Shown: positions 40,164 to 51,780, numbered from the stretch's first letter. The stretch is 64,000 nt of DNA from Protopterus annectens (GCF_019279795.1 NC_056739.1:11655968-11719967), one strand, 5' to 3'. The notes: generated by a model from the letters alone, not told the origin. Program-made: numbers and translations.

Positions 40164-41140
40164 AAAAAAGGAGGTCGTATACTCCATATATTCAATAAAA
40201 TCATATAATTCTTGTGATACTCCTGCCCATAGCAGAAAAACCTCATCAACAAAATGACAGTAAAATGTAATGTGACAAAGATAATGCTGGGCTCCCAAGA
40301 CAAAGTTCTCCTTCCATCCACCCATTACTAAATTTGCATATGAATTTGCAAAGGGGTGCCCATGGCTACACCCCAATGCTGTGTATATATCTTATCATCA
40401 TATACAAATAAATTATTTTCTAAGATGAGTAAAAGCAAACAATATATCACAAAAGTAGTATTGTTTGAAAAATTAGAATGACTAATCAATACATCCCTCA
40501 TCATCTCAATACCATACTCATTAGGAAAGCTTGTGAATACATTGTTCACATCCAGTGTTGCTAGTAGACAGTCATCCAGACTATCATATCTGCACAACTA
40601 TATAACTCATGTAAAAAATGTGAGGTATCTTTTAAAACAGTAGTTATATTAGAAAAAAATGTTTAAACAAATTATGTGTCAATGATCCATCCTGCTCCTG
40701 AAACAATGGAAAGTAGAGAAGGGTTAGATAGATCTTTATGAATCTAGGATAGCCCTTTTATGATTGGTATAACCAGATGCTCAACATATAAACAATCATA
40801 AGCTAGTTTATCTGTAATTCCATTCATCAAAAAATCATAAATACCATCATGTACCCTCTTAGTCACTTGTCTAACCATAGATAAATTTATACAAATATAA
40901 GTTTTCTCATTGAAGAACATCTGTAACATACTTCAGTAATAATCATCAGAGTTCATGATTACAGTGATGTCACCCTTGTCAGCTGGTATTATACAAATGT
41001 TATCATTCTTTTTAAATGAGAATATAGCTCGTTTCTCATCAATATTCAAATTATTAAATCTTTTCCTATGTCTTGTATTCAAATAGCCACAGATTACATC
41101 CTCACACAGCCTAAAATATGTATCAACATTAGGCATATTA
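40164..41140 (-). pseudogene. PLE2 reverse transcriptase (relic)
   Basis: Motifs in order: FSFKKNDNICIIPADKGDIT (about 41030-40970), VRQVTKRVHDGIYDFLMNG, LLATLDVNNVFTSFPNEYG (about 40570-40510; the DVxxLYTSIP motif of Penelope RTs), LENNLFVYDDKIYTQ then GVAMGTP (about 40400-40350), GHPFANSYANLVMGGWKENF, and FYCHFVDEVFLLW (about 40250) in place of the YxDD catalytic box (second Asp replaced by Glu). Frames break at about 40930, 40740, 40600 and 40360. Confidence 0.82.
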
Positions 41141-41406
41141 AGAGGAACAAACGTACTAGGTTTTTTAAATAAAGTTGCGAGCTATGGGGAACAGAAGACT
41201 CTCTGTCAGAGTAACTTAAGATTAACATTTCTGGTGAACATTCTGAAATCCAAAAGGACATCACTTACTTCAGAAGAGGCCAGTGGTATATATGGAAGGC
41301 CTTTCTGCTGGTTTTAATATACAGTTCGAGAGGTTAACTACTAAGCTGTTCAATGGTGTTCTCTCTTTGCACGTTGTGGACATTCTATAGAGTGTTCCCT
41401 TTTCAT

Positions 41407-42337
41407 TCACCCCCTGCTGGTCAATCTGTTGAACCACATTTGTTTCACAGAGGTAGGTAACTGTGGAAAAAACAGTGACTGAGAAGAATTGGTTTTCAGT
41501 CTCTCACCTGTGAGATTATGATCAGTAACATTTATAGAAGTAGTAGATCCAGTAAGAGAGACCTGATCTACCTTAGACCCCATTATCCTCTTCACAAATA
41601 AAGACATCAGATGTAGACAGCATAATATTAGTTAAGTTCTGGTTTAAAACAGGGATTTTCATTACATCAGACCCCGTTTCTTTCAACTGTGAATGTTCCG
41701 GGGAAATGTTAGCCATAGCAACCACTGATGTTTCATGTCTCGGCCATGTAAAAATATGTCCCATCGTAAAGTCTCTATAGTCTCTCTCAATCTTTTTACA
41801 CTTAATTTGATGTAGCTTCAAATCATATGAAGCAATGTTATTGTATAAGTCTTCTAAAATCCGCATATAGCTATCACCTTTAAAATGCTGCTCTATCTCT
41901 GTACATAGTTTTTCAATGGTAATTAAAACTTCATCTTCTAATGGTTTAAAATAATCCAATAACAGGCAAATATAGTTGAAACTCAATTCCAAAGTTAATT
42001 GTTGCCATCTTTTAAGTAATTCTAAATGTGCTTCACCATAAGTAGGCATGCACAGAACCCGCATACCTCTCGGAACAATCTTATAATGTAGGCATGCCTC
42101 CATATGGAAGCATTGCCATTGCTGCCTTTTCAACTTACTCAATTTGTCTTCCAAGTCCTTCACCATTCTCAAAAAACTATTATAATCCTGTAAGTCTGCA
42201 TGGGTTGAAGTAGCAGCTGTATCAAAAGCAAAGTCCAAAAGCAGATTTATAGAAAGCTGAACTATCTTCTTCCATTTCTGTTGTAAATTAGAACTGGATG
42301 GTATGTAATCCAATTCAGTAGATGTTCCCTCAGCCAT
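41407..42337 (-). pseudogene. PLE2 N-terminal region
   Basis: Open frame of 254 codons (42337 to 41573) with a continuing piece to 41407. Helix-rich, Leu/Lys-rich (DLEDKLSKLKRQQWQCFHME, LLKRWQQLTLELSF), without a named domain. It precedes the RT and follows the inverted arms, the place of the poorly conserved N-terminus of Penelope polyproteins. Start MAEGTSTELDYIPSSS. Function unknown. Confidence 0.65.
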
Positions 42338-42419
42338 GTTATGCTGAAGTCCGTAACAAGAATATCAAATAAGAAAATAATAAATGACTAATAGGCAAAT
42401 AAAAGCCATAACTGTATAC

Positions 42420-42745
42420 ACAATGATAAAATAAAACATAAATCAATACGGCTACCACAGCAGAGAGATTAAAATAACTTTAATGCACTGATTAAAATAC
42501 AGAGGATCAGTGCTTTTGCGTTCAAAGTAACGCTTCTTCAGGTTCAATTAAAACTAAAAAATTAAAAACTGATTGGTTACAATTGATTTAAATGCTACAT
42601 TGTAATTTGGTTTTAATTGGATCTAAAGAAAAGTTACTTTGAAAGTGAAAGCACTCATCCTCTGTATTTTAATCAGTGTATTAGTTATTTTAATCTTTCT
42701 GCCATCGTAGCCACATTGTTTTATGTTTTATTTTATCATTAGGTA
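42420..42745. repeat. PLE2 inverted arms (42420-42580 and 42590-42745)
   Basis: The arms pair through ATAAAATAAAACATAA...TTATGTTTTATTTTATCA, TTAAAATACAGAGGAT and the ribozyme-like region. The central loop is about 40-70 bp of AT-rich sequence. Compared with PLE1 the two arms lie side by side at one end. Confidence 0.8.
42505..42545 (-). ncRNA. Decayed hammerhead-like motif, PLE2
   Basis: Minus strand: CTGAAGA, stem GCGTT...AACGC, then AAAA (for GAAA) and GCACTGATCC. Same layout as in PLE1 but with core changes that should abolish cleavage. The opposite arm (42620-42662) keeps GAAAGCACTCATCC but has lost the CTGATGA half. Confidence 0.45.
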
Positions 42746-45070
42746 GAATTTTTTCTTTGTGGAAAAACAGAAGAACAGAGGAAATGCTTGACAGTCAGAT
42801 ACCCTCTTCCTGCTGATGCAACAGCTACCAGAAAAATATCTTCCAAGTTAAAAGTTTTAAGGACACTGTGCCTGCTGGTTTAAAAGGAGGTCTGGTTACA
42901 ATTTGCAACAATAGCTTGAGGTCCCAAGGAGGAAATGGATCATGAACAGGTAGATATATTAAAAAGATGCAAGTCAGAAAAACAATGGAGAGCCACATGC
43001 GTGTTATCCATGCCAGTGTGAAACCATGAAATAGTGGCTAACCACACCTTAATGGTAGAATAATTGAGACTGGAGTGAAATAGGTCAGACATAAAATCCA
43101 AGATAACATCCAAAGGTGCAGAAAAAAAAGATCCAAGCCTTTGGAAAAGGCCCAAATGGAAAATCTCTTTTACGTACTGGTGTAAAACTTTCTAGTGGAA
43201 GGCTTCCTGGGAGGAGGAAAGGATGTGAATAACTCTCTCTGAAAGCCTGGGTGCCTGAAAATCACTAGAAACTGAGGAACCACAGGGTTAATTTGAGGTA
43301 GTGAAAATTTGGGTGAGGTAGGACTGAAGAATGAGAAATCAGACCTGGAAAATGGTACAGAACTCAGGGCAGAAGGTGAGGCTAAAGGAAGGGGAACCAA
43401 ATTTGTTGGGGCCAGAATGGGGCAATGGATTTATACTGATCCATCAAAGATGGTTTCAGTGAACACAAATAAATCAAAACCAGTTCACCAAAACTGCCTT
43501 CAGTGAACATTAAATCCATTTTTGCAGGGGGTGAAAGCCCCCCTGCATGACCCATGTGGGGGGATACCCCACACACCTCCCTCCAGAATTTTATATACTA
43601 ATTTCAAGGTTGTACAACAGTGAAGAAAAAGGCAATCTTCACTTTCATCACAGGCAATTTTGTCAAACTGGCTTTGGTTACTTTGTGTTTCCTGAAAAAG
43701 CCTTTCACAGACTGAAGTGCTCCCCTGGGGCAATAAGGATGACAGTTACTCTGCAATGGGCTGTTTCTGAACAAACTTGATTATCAGAGAGCCTCACTTG
43801 GTGACTGCCCTTCTGGAGAGATCAAGGCATAGAAACTGCTGCACTTCATGTCGGATGGGAAAGAAAAACAGGTCACAGCAGGGGGTTCCCCAGTGGCTGA
43901 AAATCTGTTGTCACTATCTATGGATTCTTGAACACTATTGTGGCAGAAGAATGCATCTGGTCAAACTGTCCACCAGGATGATGGATTTCCCTGGGATGTG
44001 CATTGCAATCAGAAAGCGCTGAGAGGACAATCTTCCATTGACAAACTCTCACTGCCTGTCAACACAAGGGATAGGACTGAGTTTCTCCTTGCTTGTTCAA
44101 ATACCACACCACTGACAAACTGTCAGCTTGAATGGCAATAATACCCTTGGGGAGAAGGTCTTGATAGGCCTGCAATTCTAGGAGGACAGCTCTCATCTCC
44201 AAAATGTTGATGTGAAGACTGGCCTAAGACTGAGAACAGGTGCCCCGAACAGTTGTCCCCTCAAAATGTCCTTTCCCAACCACAAAAGGGAATATTCTAT
44301 GGTCACCATGGCCTGATGATGAGGAACAACAAAGGGTCAACCTGCTGTGACTAGGGAGATTCCACTGAATGTGGTGATAATGGAAGTTTGTTCAAGAAAT
44401 GGGGAAATCTACTGGATGAGTCAGATAAAACCAGTGAATTGCCAGAGTCCACTGGAGTACCTGCATGTGAAATCTTGCCAAAGGAACTAGACAAAAGAAA
44501 GCATAGAAATGAGGAGACCAGGGGCTTGCAAACTTGAATAATTTGAGAAACGTGAAAATGAAGACATTTTAGTCTTGAGGATGTTAGTTCTGCTGTATGT
44601 TTGACTTGAACAAGTGCTAGGCAGGAGTTTTCGTAATTCACTGTTATGCCTGGGACAGACACATTTGGAGCAAGGAATCCCAGGTTTTAATCAAGGATGT
44701 TCTCATGGAAGAGATCAGGAGCCAGTCATCCAGGTAGAGAAAGACATGGAACCCCTGCAGCTTGGGCCAGGCTGCTACTATTGCCATGCATTTGGTGAAC
44801 ATATGAGGAGCTGTGGTCTAAACAGCAATGCTCAAAACTGATAGTGATTGATTCCTAATTGAAAGCACAGGAATCTCCTGGAATGCTTTACTATCTTTAT
44901 GTGATGGTAAGCATCCTTGAGATCCATGAAGCACATCCAGTTGTGCTTCCTCAAGACAGGTAGAATGGTCTGCACAATAGCCATACAGAACTTGGTCTGT
45001 TTGACAAATCATGTCAACTTGCTAAGATCCAAAATAGGTCAGAGGTCCTTGTTTTTCTTTGGTACTAAAA
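42746..45070 (-). pseudogene. D10 pol and YR relics
   Basis: YR: PSTRKFYTSTxKRDFPFG-like stretch and LDVILDFMSDLFHSSLNYST with IKVWLATISWFH (43150-43020), first catalytic region decayed near 42810. MT: SIAPFWPQQIWFPFL (about 43430-43385). RNase H: NMEMRAVLL-type antisense near 44200 and a QADSLSVVWYLNKQG-type block near 44110. RT: FGxSIxLDIFFHVYL with lost catalytic box near 44730, AVQTMVL and FMDLKDAYHHI near 44960-44890, and a KKNKDL entry motif near 45060. Colinear with D3, but no frame is longer than about 100 codons. Confidence 0.7.
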
Positions 45071-45419
45071 AGAATCTCAAATAGTCCCCTGAACTCTTGC
45101 CTGCCTGGTGGGACCTCTTGGATGACTTGGTTGATAAGCAGTTTTTGGATTTCCACTGTCTCTTGTTGCTTTCCTTTGCTAACAGATGGAGATCAAGATG
45201 ACCCACAACTTCTTCTAGAGTGTGGTGGCTACGTAACAGTAAACCTTAAGGAGCACTGGAAGGAGCTCCAGGAGAAAGCCTCACTGAAGCCATTGTTGCG
45301 TGTCATCCAATGTAGTTACTACTGCCTCAGGGGAAACTGTCAGTAGGGATAACTTGGAAAGACTGCTGTGACTTATGAAAAAAAGAGGCACTTTCCACCC
45401 TTCTGATTTCCTGAGAAGG

Positions 45420-46735
45420 ACCTCTAAGGAGTGGAAAAGCAAACCTCAATGGCAGGCATTATCTTTCCATCCTGCACATTCCTAGTCTGAGTCTCTTTGA
45501 CCTTTGCAATAAAAAAAGTGAGAAACTACGAAAATGAGCACTGGCAAAAGACACCTTGAAGCAGTCTGCAAAGTTGCATAAAAGCATCCAGACATGGCAG
45601 TGCAGAGACATATCAGGGCCCTGCCACATGGGATGTTCCATCAGCTGCCTTGGACAACAGCCTCATGGAAATGTTGGCTATACACTGCATCATCAACAAC
45701 TAAGCCTTCAGGGTCTTTTTAAAGTCAAGGGCTGCTGAGTCTTCACCACCTTTGACACTTCTGAGATAAGTCCCTCCGATGTCTTATCAAATGGGCACAG
45801 TAATTCAGCACTCACAAGGCAAAGTGGCCAAAGTGTATCTATTCTTTCCCATTCTAAAGCTGGAGACTTCTGGCTGTGCTGATGGACAGAGGTACTCTAT
45901 TCAGAGATGTCCTCCTTTGTGGCTGCAGCAACCACAATGGCATCCACAGCTCGACCCTTGCTCTAGTGATGTCTGTCTTTCAGAGGGACCAAAACCTTGT
46001 CAGGCTTCCTGGGGATAGGTTCCATCACGTTGGGTTCCTCAGGCCATCTGAGAAACCAGGTCCACAAGGGCATTCAGAGAGGGGACCACCTAAGATGTGG
46101 ATGTGCCCATGCTGACAGCCTAAAGAAAACACAGATCTTCTGGTAAGAGAGCTATGGCAGTCCACCACCTAAGTTTTTTCAATAGTTCAGGCAAATCACT
46201 AAAGGAAGCATATTTGTGGGGTGCCTTCCCCTTCATCAAGGTCAGTTTCCTCAATAAGGGATTCCTCGGGGGAATCTAAGTGCTTCCTCTTGCATTTATT
46301 CTTCCCATGTGCCTCCCTGGGGAAAGTGTGAGAGACACAGAAGAGATGAGGGCCCTGGATGAAGAGATGCCTCAAGGCCTAATGGGGTGGCTGTCCCAGA
46401 GTCAGCTGATATGAAACCAAGGATGCAGAATGGGGAAGGAATCAGGACAGCTCCAAAGCAGCGGTCAAGTTTCATGTCTCTGAATGGGAGAAGATCTTCT
46501 CTGAAATATTGAAAGCAAAAAATGAAGCTGGACAACTGGACCTACCACTCCTCGGATCCGAGGACCCAATCAATAAACTGGTGCCCAGCACAGACTTGTC
46601 TGGATCCAACATTGAGACTGATGCAGAGCTACCAAGGGCCAAAGCATCTAGGGAAGGGATAACACTGAAACCCAGAAGGTCAAACCCAACCCCAGAGCAT
46701 CTGTTCAGATCCCTCTGCTCCAATGAACACTCACA
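45420..46735 (-). pseudogene. D10 gag, C-terminal half
   Basis: CHVWMLLCNFADCFKVSFAS (about 45610-45550), a MRLLSKAADGTS-like stretch near 45650, a decayed LQRDL region near 45780, VAAATKEDISE-like block near 45920, WVVPSLNALVDLV near 46070, acidic EETDLDEGEGTP and basic KNKCKRKHLDSPEES blocks near 46220-46300, Pro/Ser part to 46735. Interrupted here by the LINEs. Confidence 0.68.
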
Positions 46736-48480
46736 GGTTCATAGGTAGGTACTAGGCTATCGACCCAAAGGCCTATGTAAGCCTAGCCAACAAGGTTCCC
46801 TGGCTTATGCAACCCAAGAAAGTTATTTTCCTGGGCCACTGTCGAGCAGAGACACAGATGTGATCCCCGGGGTGTATTTCCTATTTCCCATCCACTCATC
46901 AAGATTTTTCTTGAAGAGTGCTAATGAAGAACTTTGCTTGACATAGATGGGTAGCCTGTTCCAGAGTATGGGAAGTCTCTGGGACAGGAATCTATCCCTC
47001 CAGCATGTCCTGTTTATTGTGGTGACAAGGTTGAGGTCCCTAGAGCATGTAGCTCGGAGGGACTGGGATTTCTTTAGGTGTAGCATGTCCAACAGCTCTG
47101 GGTTTGACATAGCTTTATATGTTAGGCAGAGATCACCTCGGAGTAGGTGATATGCTACGGAGTAAAGCTAGAGTTTTTTGAGGCGGTCAGTATAGGACAT
47201 TTGTTTGAGGCCAGTAATCCTCTTTGTGAGGTACTTCTGTGGCCTTTCCAGCTGCTGCAGATGTCTTGTGAGGTACATTCCAAAAGGGGCATAGTACTCT
47301 ATAATGGGTCTAATGAGTGTCGAGTAGAGGGGAACAATGACCTCTTTTTTCCTTGATGAAAACCCTTTTATGATGAGGTGTGCCACGTAGAAGGACTTCC
47401 TGACTACTGTGGTGATGTGACTATCAAAGGAGAGACTACTGTCCACCTGGGTCCCAAGGTCTCTTATCACGCATTTGGTGTTAAGTAGATTGCTGTCTAT
47501 GTGGTAGTTCATGGGTACAGAGTTTTTACCAAGGGGGATGACACTGCACTTTTTGGCATTGAGCTTGAGGCCATGGCTCTGACACCAGGCATCTGTCTCA
47601 GTGAGGCCCTTCTGTAGGATGTCCACATCATTTGGGGTCTTGACTATGGCTCCTAGTTTGCAGTCATCTGTGAACTTCGTTAGCCAGAGGCTTTCTGTGT
47701 TTGGTATCTACTTCTCTGAAGTACAGGCTAACAGGAGAGGTCCCAGGACGGAACCCTGTGGTACTCCACTTGTCACTGCTTTGAGGTCAGATTTGGAATC
47801 TGCAACTTTTACAGTGTGGGTTCTGTCAGTCAGCCAGTTGGCAACCCATCTTGTGATGTAGGGATTTATACCTAGTTTAGTGAGTTTAGCTATAATTCCA
47901 GAATGCGGGATGGTGTCGAAAGCCTCGGTGAGGTCAAGATAGACTGTGTGAACCACCTTACCCTCATCTACGGCTTTGGTGACTGCCTCAAAGAAGTCAA
48001 TGAGGTTCAGGAGGCATGATCTGCCTTTCACAAACCCTAACTGGATGGGATCCAGAGTTTGGAGGTTACCAATGTCTTTGTTCATGAGTTCCATGAGGAT
48101 ACGTTCCATGGCCTTGCAGAATAGGCTCTTCAGGCTAATAGGTCGATAGTTCCCAGGATCAGTGGTGGCTTCCCCTTTGTGGAGTGGGATAACTGTTGCT
48201 GTGTGCCATTCAGTGGGCACAAAGCCTGATGTGAGGCTATTATTGAACATGGTGCTTAAGTGGGGAGCCAGTTCGTTCTGAAGTTTGTGTAAAACGCAGC
48301 CTGGGATGTTGTCCGGTCCCATGAATGCTGTGTTTTTGGCTTTAGAGAGTGCAGCTTTTACCTGCATAGTTGTGATTACAGGGACTCTGCATTCTTCCTG
48401 TATAGATATGGGCCCTTTAGGGGGTGAGAGGAGGGTAAAGATAGCACTGAATCTATCTGCCAGGATGCTGGCAATATCAG
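46736..48480 (-). mobile_element. CR1/L2-like LINE, copy 1 (5'-truncated)
   Basis: Minus-strand non-LTR element. The 3' end at the left (46736) has GGTTCATAGGTAGGTACTAG; the 3' terminal repeat is of ATGAACCT type. It runs to 48480, where the tail of copy 2 begins. Nearly readable RT half with two in-frame stops. It interrupts the D10 gag. Confidence 0.83.
46823..48480 (-). pseudogene. CR1/L2-like LINE reverse transcriptase, C-terminal two thirds
   Basis: TDIASILADRFSAIF (about 48475), KAKNTAFMGPDNIPG, ATVIPLHKGEATTDPGNYRP (about 48200), motif A VYLDLTEAFDTIPH (about 47945-47900), SGVPQGSVLGPLLL (about 47780-47740), catalytic box KFTDDCKLGA (about 47680-47650; FTDD for YADD), CQSHGLKLNAKKC, VIRDLGTQVDSSLSF, ERPQKYLTKRITGLK, and the conserved C-terminus RDRFLSQRLPILWNRLP (about 46990-46940). 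In-frame stops near 47708 and 47168; at 47168 copy 2 has Gln, so that stop is a CAG to TAG change. The endonuclease and ORF1 are missing. Confidence 0.85.
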
Positions 48481-49195
48481 TTCATAGGTTCATAGGTTCA
48501 TACTAGGCTATCTGCCCTAGGGCATTTATAAGCCTAGCCAGAGTGTGTGTGGCTTTCACCACCCCTTAGGATGAGAATACTATACCCATTAGTTTGCTGT
48601 GCCTCTGTCCAGCAGTGATACAGAGATGATTCCCGGGGTAAACCTACGATCTCCCATCCACTCGTCAAGATTTCTCTTGAACAGAGTCAGTGAGGGGCTC
48701 TGCCTCACATGGACTGGGATTCTGTTCCATAGTGTAGGGAGTCTCTGGGTGATGAATCTGTCCCTCCAGCACGTCCTATTTATATCCGTGTTGAGGTTTA
48801 AGTCTCTTGCTCTCGTGGCTCTAGTGGATTTGGATTTTTTGAGGTGGAGCATGTCCATTAATTCCGGGTTGGACATGGCCTTGTATGTCAGGCACAGATC
48901 ACCTCTGAGCAGACGGTATGCGACTGAATAGAGCTGGAGTTTCTTCAGTCGGGCATCGTATGACATATGTTTGAGCCCCTTTATCCTTTTGGTGAGGAAC
49001 TTTTGGGGTCTTTCCAACTGCTGCAGGTGTCAGGTAAGGTACATTCCGAATGGGGCGTTGTACTCAATCATTGGTCTGATAAGTGAAGAGTACAGGGGTA
49101 CAATGACCTCTCCTGATCTGGATGTGAATCCCTTCATGATCAGGTGGGCAATGTAGAAGGTCTTCCTAACCACTTTGGCAATGTGAGTGGTTGTG
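48481..49195 (-). mobile_element. CR1/L2-like LINE, copy 2 (short 3' fragment)
   Basis: Same family as copy 1, directly adjoining it. 3' tail of three ATGAACCT-type repeats at 48481-48503, then the C-terminal coding part 48589-49017 (ERPQKFLTKRIKGLKHMSYD, RLLRGDLCLTYKAM, RDRFITQRLPTLWNRIP, LFKRNLDEWMG), extending with one stop to about 49195. Only the last about 700 bp of the element are present. Confidence 0.83.
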
Positions 49196-50180
49196 TAATT
49201 TTCGTGCCTTTGTGCTGTAACTCAGCTCAAACAAGGCCAGATTCAAGAATGCCAGAAACTGAGTCAGTGTCTGATGTGGCCAAGCCACTGGCATCACTAG
49301 AGATAGGGCAGCTGAGCCAATGGACTTGATATCCCCACAGCCAAAGGCACCTGAGAAGGACTAACAAGACTTGGAACTGAAGTAGCTCCAAATTCAGGCC
49401 TCCGTGCAGCAGAGGCAAGGATGACCCTAAGTCCATCTGGGCCTGCAGAAATGAACACATCAGCTGTTACAAATCAGATGACATAAGGCTCCCAACCAAC
49501 CTAGCAAACTTAGAAAAAGCTACAGAAGGTGAGTTAGACAATCTTTTAGCTATCTGATCCAAGGTATGGATCTGGGAAGTTGAAACTCAGACCTAGATGG
49601 GGAAAGGAGAGTTTTTTGGAGAAAATTCTGCTGGGGTAATCAGGCAGAAGGAAGAATGAAGCCTACCCAAAGAGGTGGAAGGGTCACTGGAGAGGAAGAG
49701 ACTGGGATTATTAAGGGTGAGGGAAATGGATGACTCTTGACTCCAGGACCGCAGTTACATGGTATCAGAGCCAAGATGGTACTGAAGGTGCTGACATCAG
49801 AAGAGCCAGCGGAGCCAAAGGCTGGTGGACCTTCAGATTCAGCTGGCCCTCAGTGGAAGAGGAAGAGTGTTTGAGCTCTTCCTTGTCTTTATTTTTAAAT
49901 CTGATCAAATCTTTAACTTCTTCTTTCTTTGTCTTATCTGGTCTGTTGCTGGGACAGGTAGAAGACAAAGAAGCAGCTGAGGGCTGGAAGAGGCCATTCA
50001 TAACTATTTGGCCCTCTTCTCAGTCAGGAGTCTGGCTCTGAAACAAGGACAGCCTTAAATTCCACATCTAAGTCTGCTGCACCCAAACAATAAATGCACT
50101 TATCATGGGCATCTTCTGCAAGCAATCTGTGCCCACATGTGATGCAATTCTTAAACCCTGAAACTTTGTCCATGTCAAAA
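49196..50180 (-). pseudogene. D10 gag, N-terminal half
   Basis: Start MDKVSGFKNCITCGHRLL (about 50170-50120) and CIYCLGAADLDV (50100-50070), the finger of the DIRS gag with its second half decayed. Then the KDKEELKHSSSSTEGQ Ser-rich part (49765-50001) and MCSFLQAQMDLGSSLPL (49460-49410), counterpart of the RMMRxFLQxQ box. It joins the C-terminal half across the two LINEs. Confidence 0.7.
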
Positions 50181-50444
50181 AGATACACACCATACTGCAG
50201 AAACTAACCATACAGTGCAATGCAAAGATAAGCATATAAATAACAATGCTAACAACTGTATAATCTTAACACCTTAACCTTACTATAAATGTAACTATAA
50301 TAACCACTCCTGCAGCTGTTACCTATCCTACGCACTAAAACACTACAACCCTAACATGCTACACACTGCAAAAAGACCTCACACACTGCCTAACCTATGA
50401 CTCAGTTAAGTATATGATTTTTCAGAGCTCTTGGACCACAATCT

Positions 50445-50582
50445 GATGGTGATGGCAGCAAATGAGATCTGAGCGGAGACAGAACAGAGAAGTATGTGTT
50501 AAGGAGGTGGAGCTCCAGGACTGAAGATTTTGAAAATGCTGGCACTGGATCTAATAACCGAATGAAAAAGACATCATCAGAT
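50445..50582 (-). repeat. D10 right (5') ITR
   Basis: GCAAATGAGATCTGAGC box, TGTTAAGGAGGTGGAGCTCC, a decayed motif (GGCACTGGATCTAATAACC), GAATGAAAAAGACATCATCAGAT end. Similar to the D4 right ITR. Confidence 0.62.
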
Positions 50583-50599
50583 CCACTTATAACATATCA

Positions 50600-50960
50600 T
50601 ATCTCCTCATTTCGGGGGGGAACATCAATGTGTTCCCATAAAGAAAACATATAATTCAACCTGGCTAGAATCTGAGAAAAAGAAAATTCCTCCAAGGAAG
50701 GTTATTAGAACCGAGTTTCCTCAATATCAGAGATTTGTGCCTGATAATCTGCACGAGATGAAGTCCTATTTCTGCCTATGTCAGAATCATCTGACAAGTC
50801 TTTCTCAGGAATATTTCTACTGACCTGATTTATAGGTATTATATTCTTTGTATGAGGACTGACTGTCTGTCGCATTTTTTTGGCTAAGATAAGAAAATCA
50901 TCTCTTTTTTTATAAGATATCATAACTTCTGATGAGCCATGTTTAACCTTTTTGATTTTG
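50600..50960 (-). pseudogene. D11: gag fragment of the second DIRS lineage
   Basis: Minus strand: an IEETRF stretch at 50705 followed by a shifted-frame EEFSFSQILARLNYMFSL (about 50690-50630), similar to MFSFSQMLTRFKDVFSLEQS of D12 at about 54340-54280. The 72-codon frame 50705-50923 (SDDSDIGRNRTSSRADYQAQ) would be the acidic stretch just upstream. Assignment rests on this short similarity alone. Confidence 0.45.
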
Positions 50961-51640
50961 CTTTACATGTATCAAAGATGACAGACTTAGAGAAGGAACT
51001 TCTGTCCCATCAAGAGGTCTCTTCCTCCAGCCACATCTAGCAGCATCCCCAGTATGTCTCAGTGCTCCAGTAAAGATGTTTCTCTTATGTCAGATTGGAC
51101 AGTGGAACAGCTGAAGAGGATGCGGCTGACTCCCAGCTCATGGTGGTTGAAAGGACTGCACCAGTGGAAGCCAGATAGGATGTTACCCACCACTGGCTGA
51201 GACAAAGACTGAGTCCTGAGACATCAAGGGCTATTTGGCAAGTTTATTTTCATTCTAGGAATTATGGAAGTTGAACTAACTGGCACAAGATACATATCTA
51301 TGGTGTGGACCACCGAAGATGCTTCAGATGCAATAAGAAATGTTGGAATGAGTCAGTCAGAAGGTAATTTGTTAAATAGTTTGCACAAGCAGCACACTTA
51401 TACTTTACATACAGTCTCTTCAAAACACAGTAATGCATAAGCAGCACACTAACTTTCTGTTGGGAACCCCTTTAAAGTAAATTTAGTCTGACAGAAAAAA
51501 TGGCAGGTAAGTCGTCATAATGTGAACACAAGAAAGTGCAGTTGCGCAAGTCCTACTTACCCTTAACTATAACCAAGAAACAATACCAGACGAACTTTGG
51601 AACTGGTGCGTAAAAAACAAGTAATAAAGAAAAGAATGAC
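50961..51640. other. Unassigned spacer
   Basis: About 680 bp in which I see no convincing gene, ITR or RT. A short direct repeat AAGCAGCACAC occurs at about 51385 and 51435. It may be decayed gag of D11 (51000-51250 is GC-richer than its surroundings). Confidence 0.4.
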
Positions 51641-51780
51641 CAGGTAGCTCAAGGCACACACATGAACATTTAATAAATGAGCTAAAAATCACACTAGTCA
51701 AGGTTAAGCGCTTTCATCAATAACTGACATCTTCAGAACCACTGAATTCTCCAGACCGTAAAAATGGGAAATAAAAACTC
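51641..51780 (-). mobile_element. Penelope-terminal-repeat relic with hammerhead-like core
   Basis: Minus strand: CTGAAGA, then a short stem-loop region, then TGAAAGCGCTTAACC and a stretch ending TTTATTAAATGTTCATG. The GAAAGCGCTyA segment and the preceding CTGA(T/A)GA are shared with PLE1 and PLE2 arms. No Penelope coding sequence is adjacent. It marks the place where the D12 YR is missing. Confidence 0.45.

Larger units (their letters stand above)
40164..42745 (-). mobile_element. PLE2: Penelope-like element, decayed
   Basis: Minus-strand Penelope element: 5' inverted arms (about 42420-42745), an N-terminal region (41573-42337) and an RT in pieces (40164-41136). The GIY-YIG end is missing where the LINE tail joins at about 40163. 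The arms carry decayed hammerhead-like motifs. Confidence 0.82.
42746..50582 (-). mobile_element. D10: DIRS copy, YR to 5' ITR, interrupted by two LINEs
   Basis: Minus-strand copy: YR (42746-43420, C-terminus missing), MT (about 43380-43720), RH (about 43960-44350), RT (about 44400-45070), gag (about 45420-46735 and 49196-50180), leader, right ITR (about 50445-50582, ending ACATCATCAGAT). Old and decayed. LINE fragments occupy 46736-49195. Confidence 0.78.
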
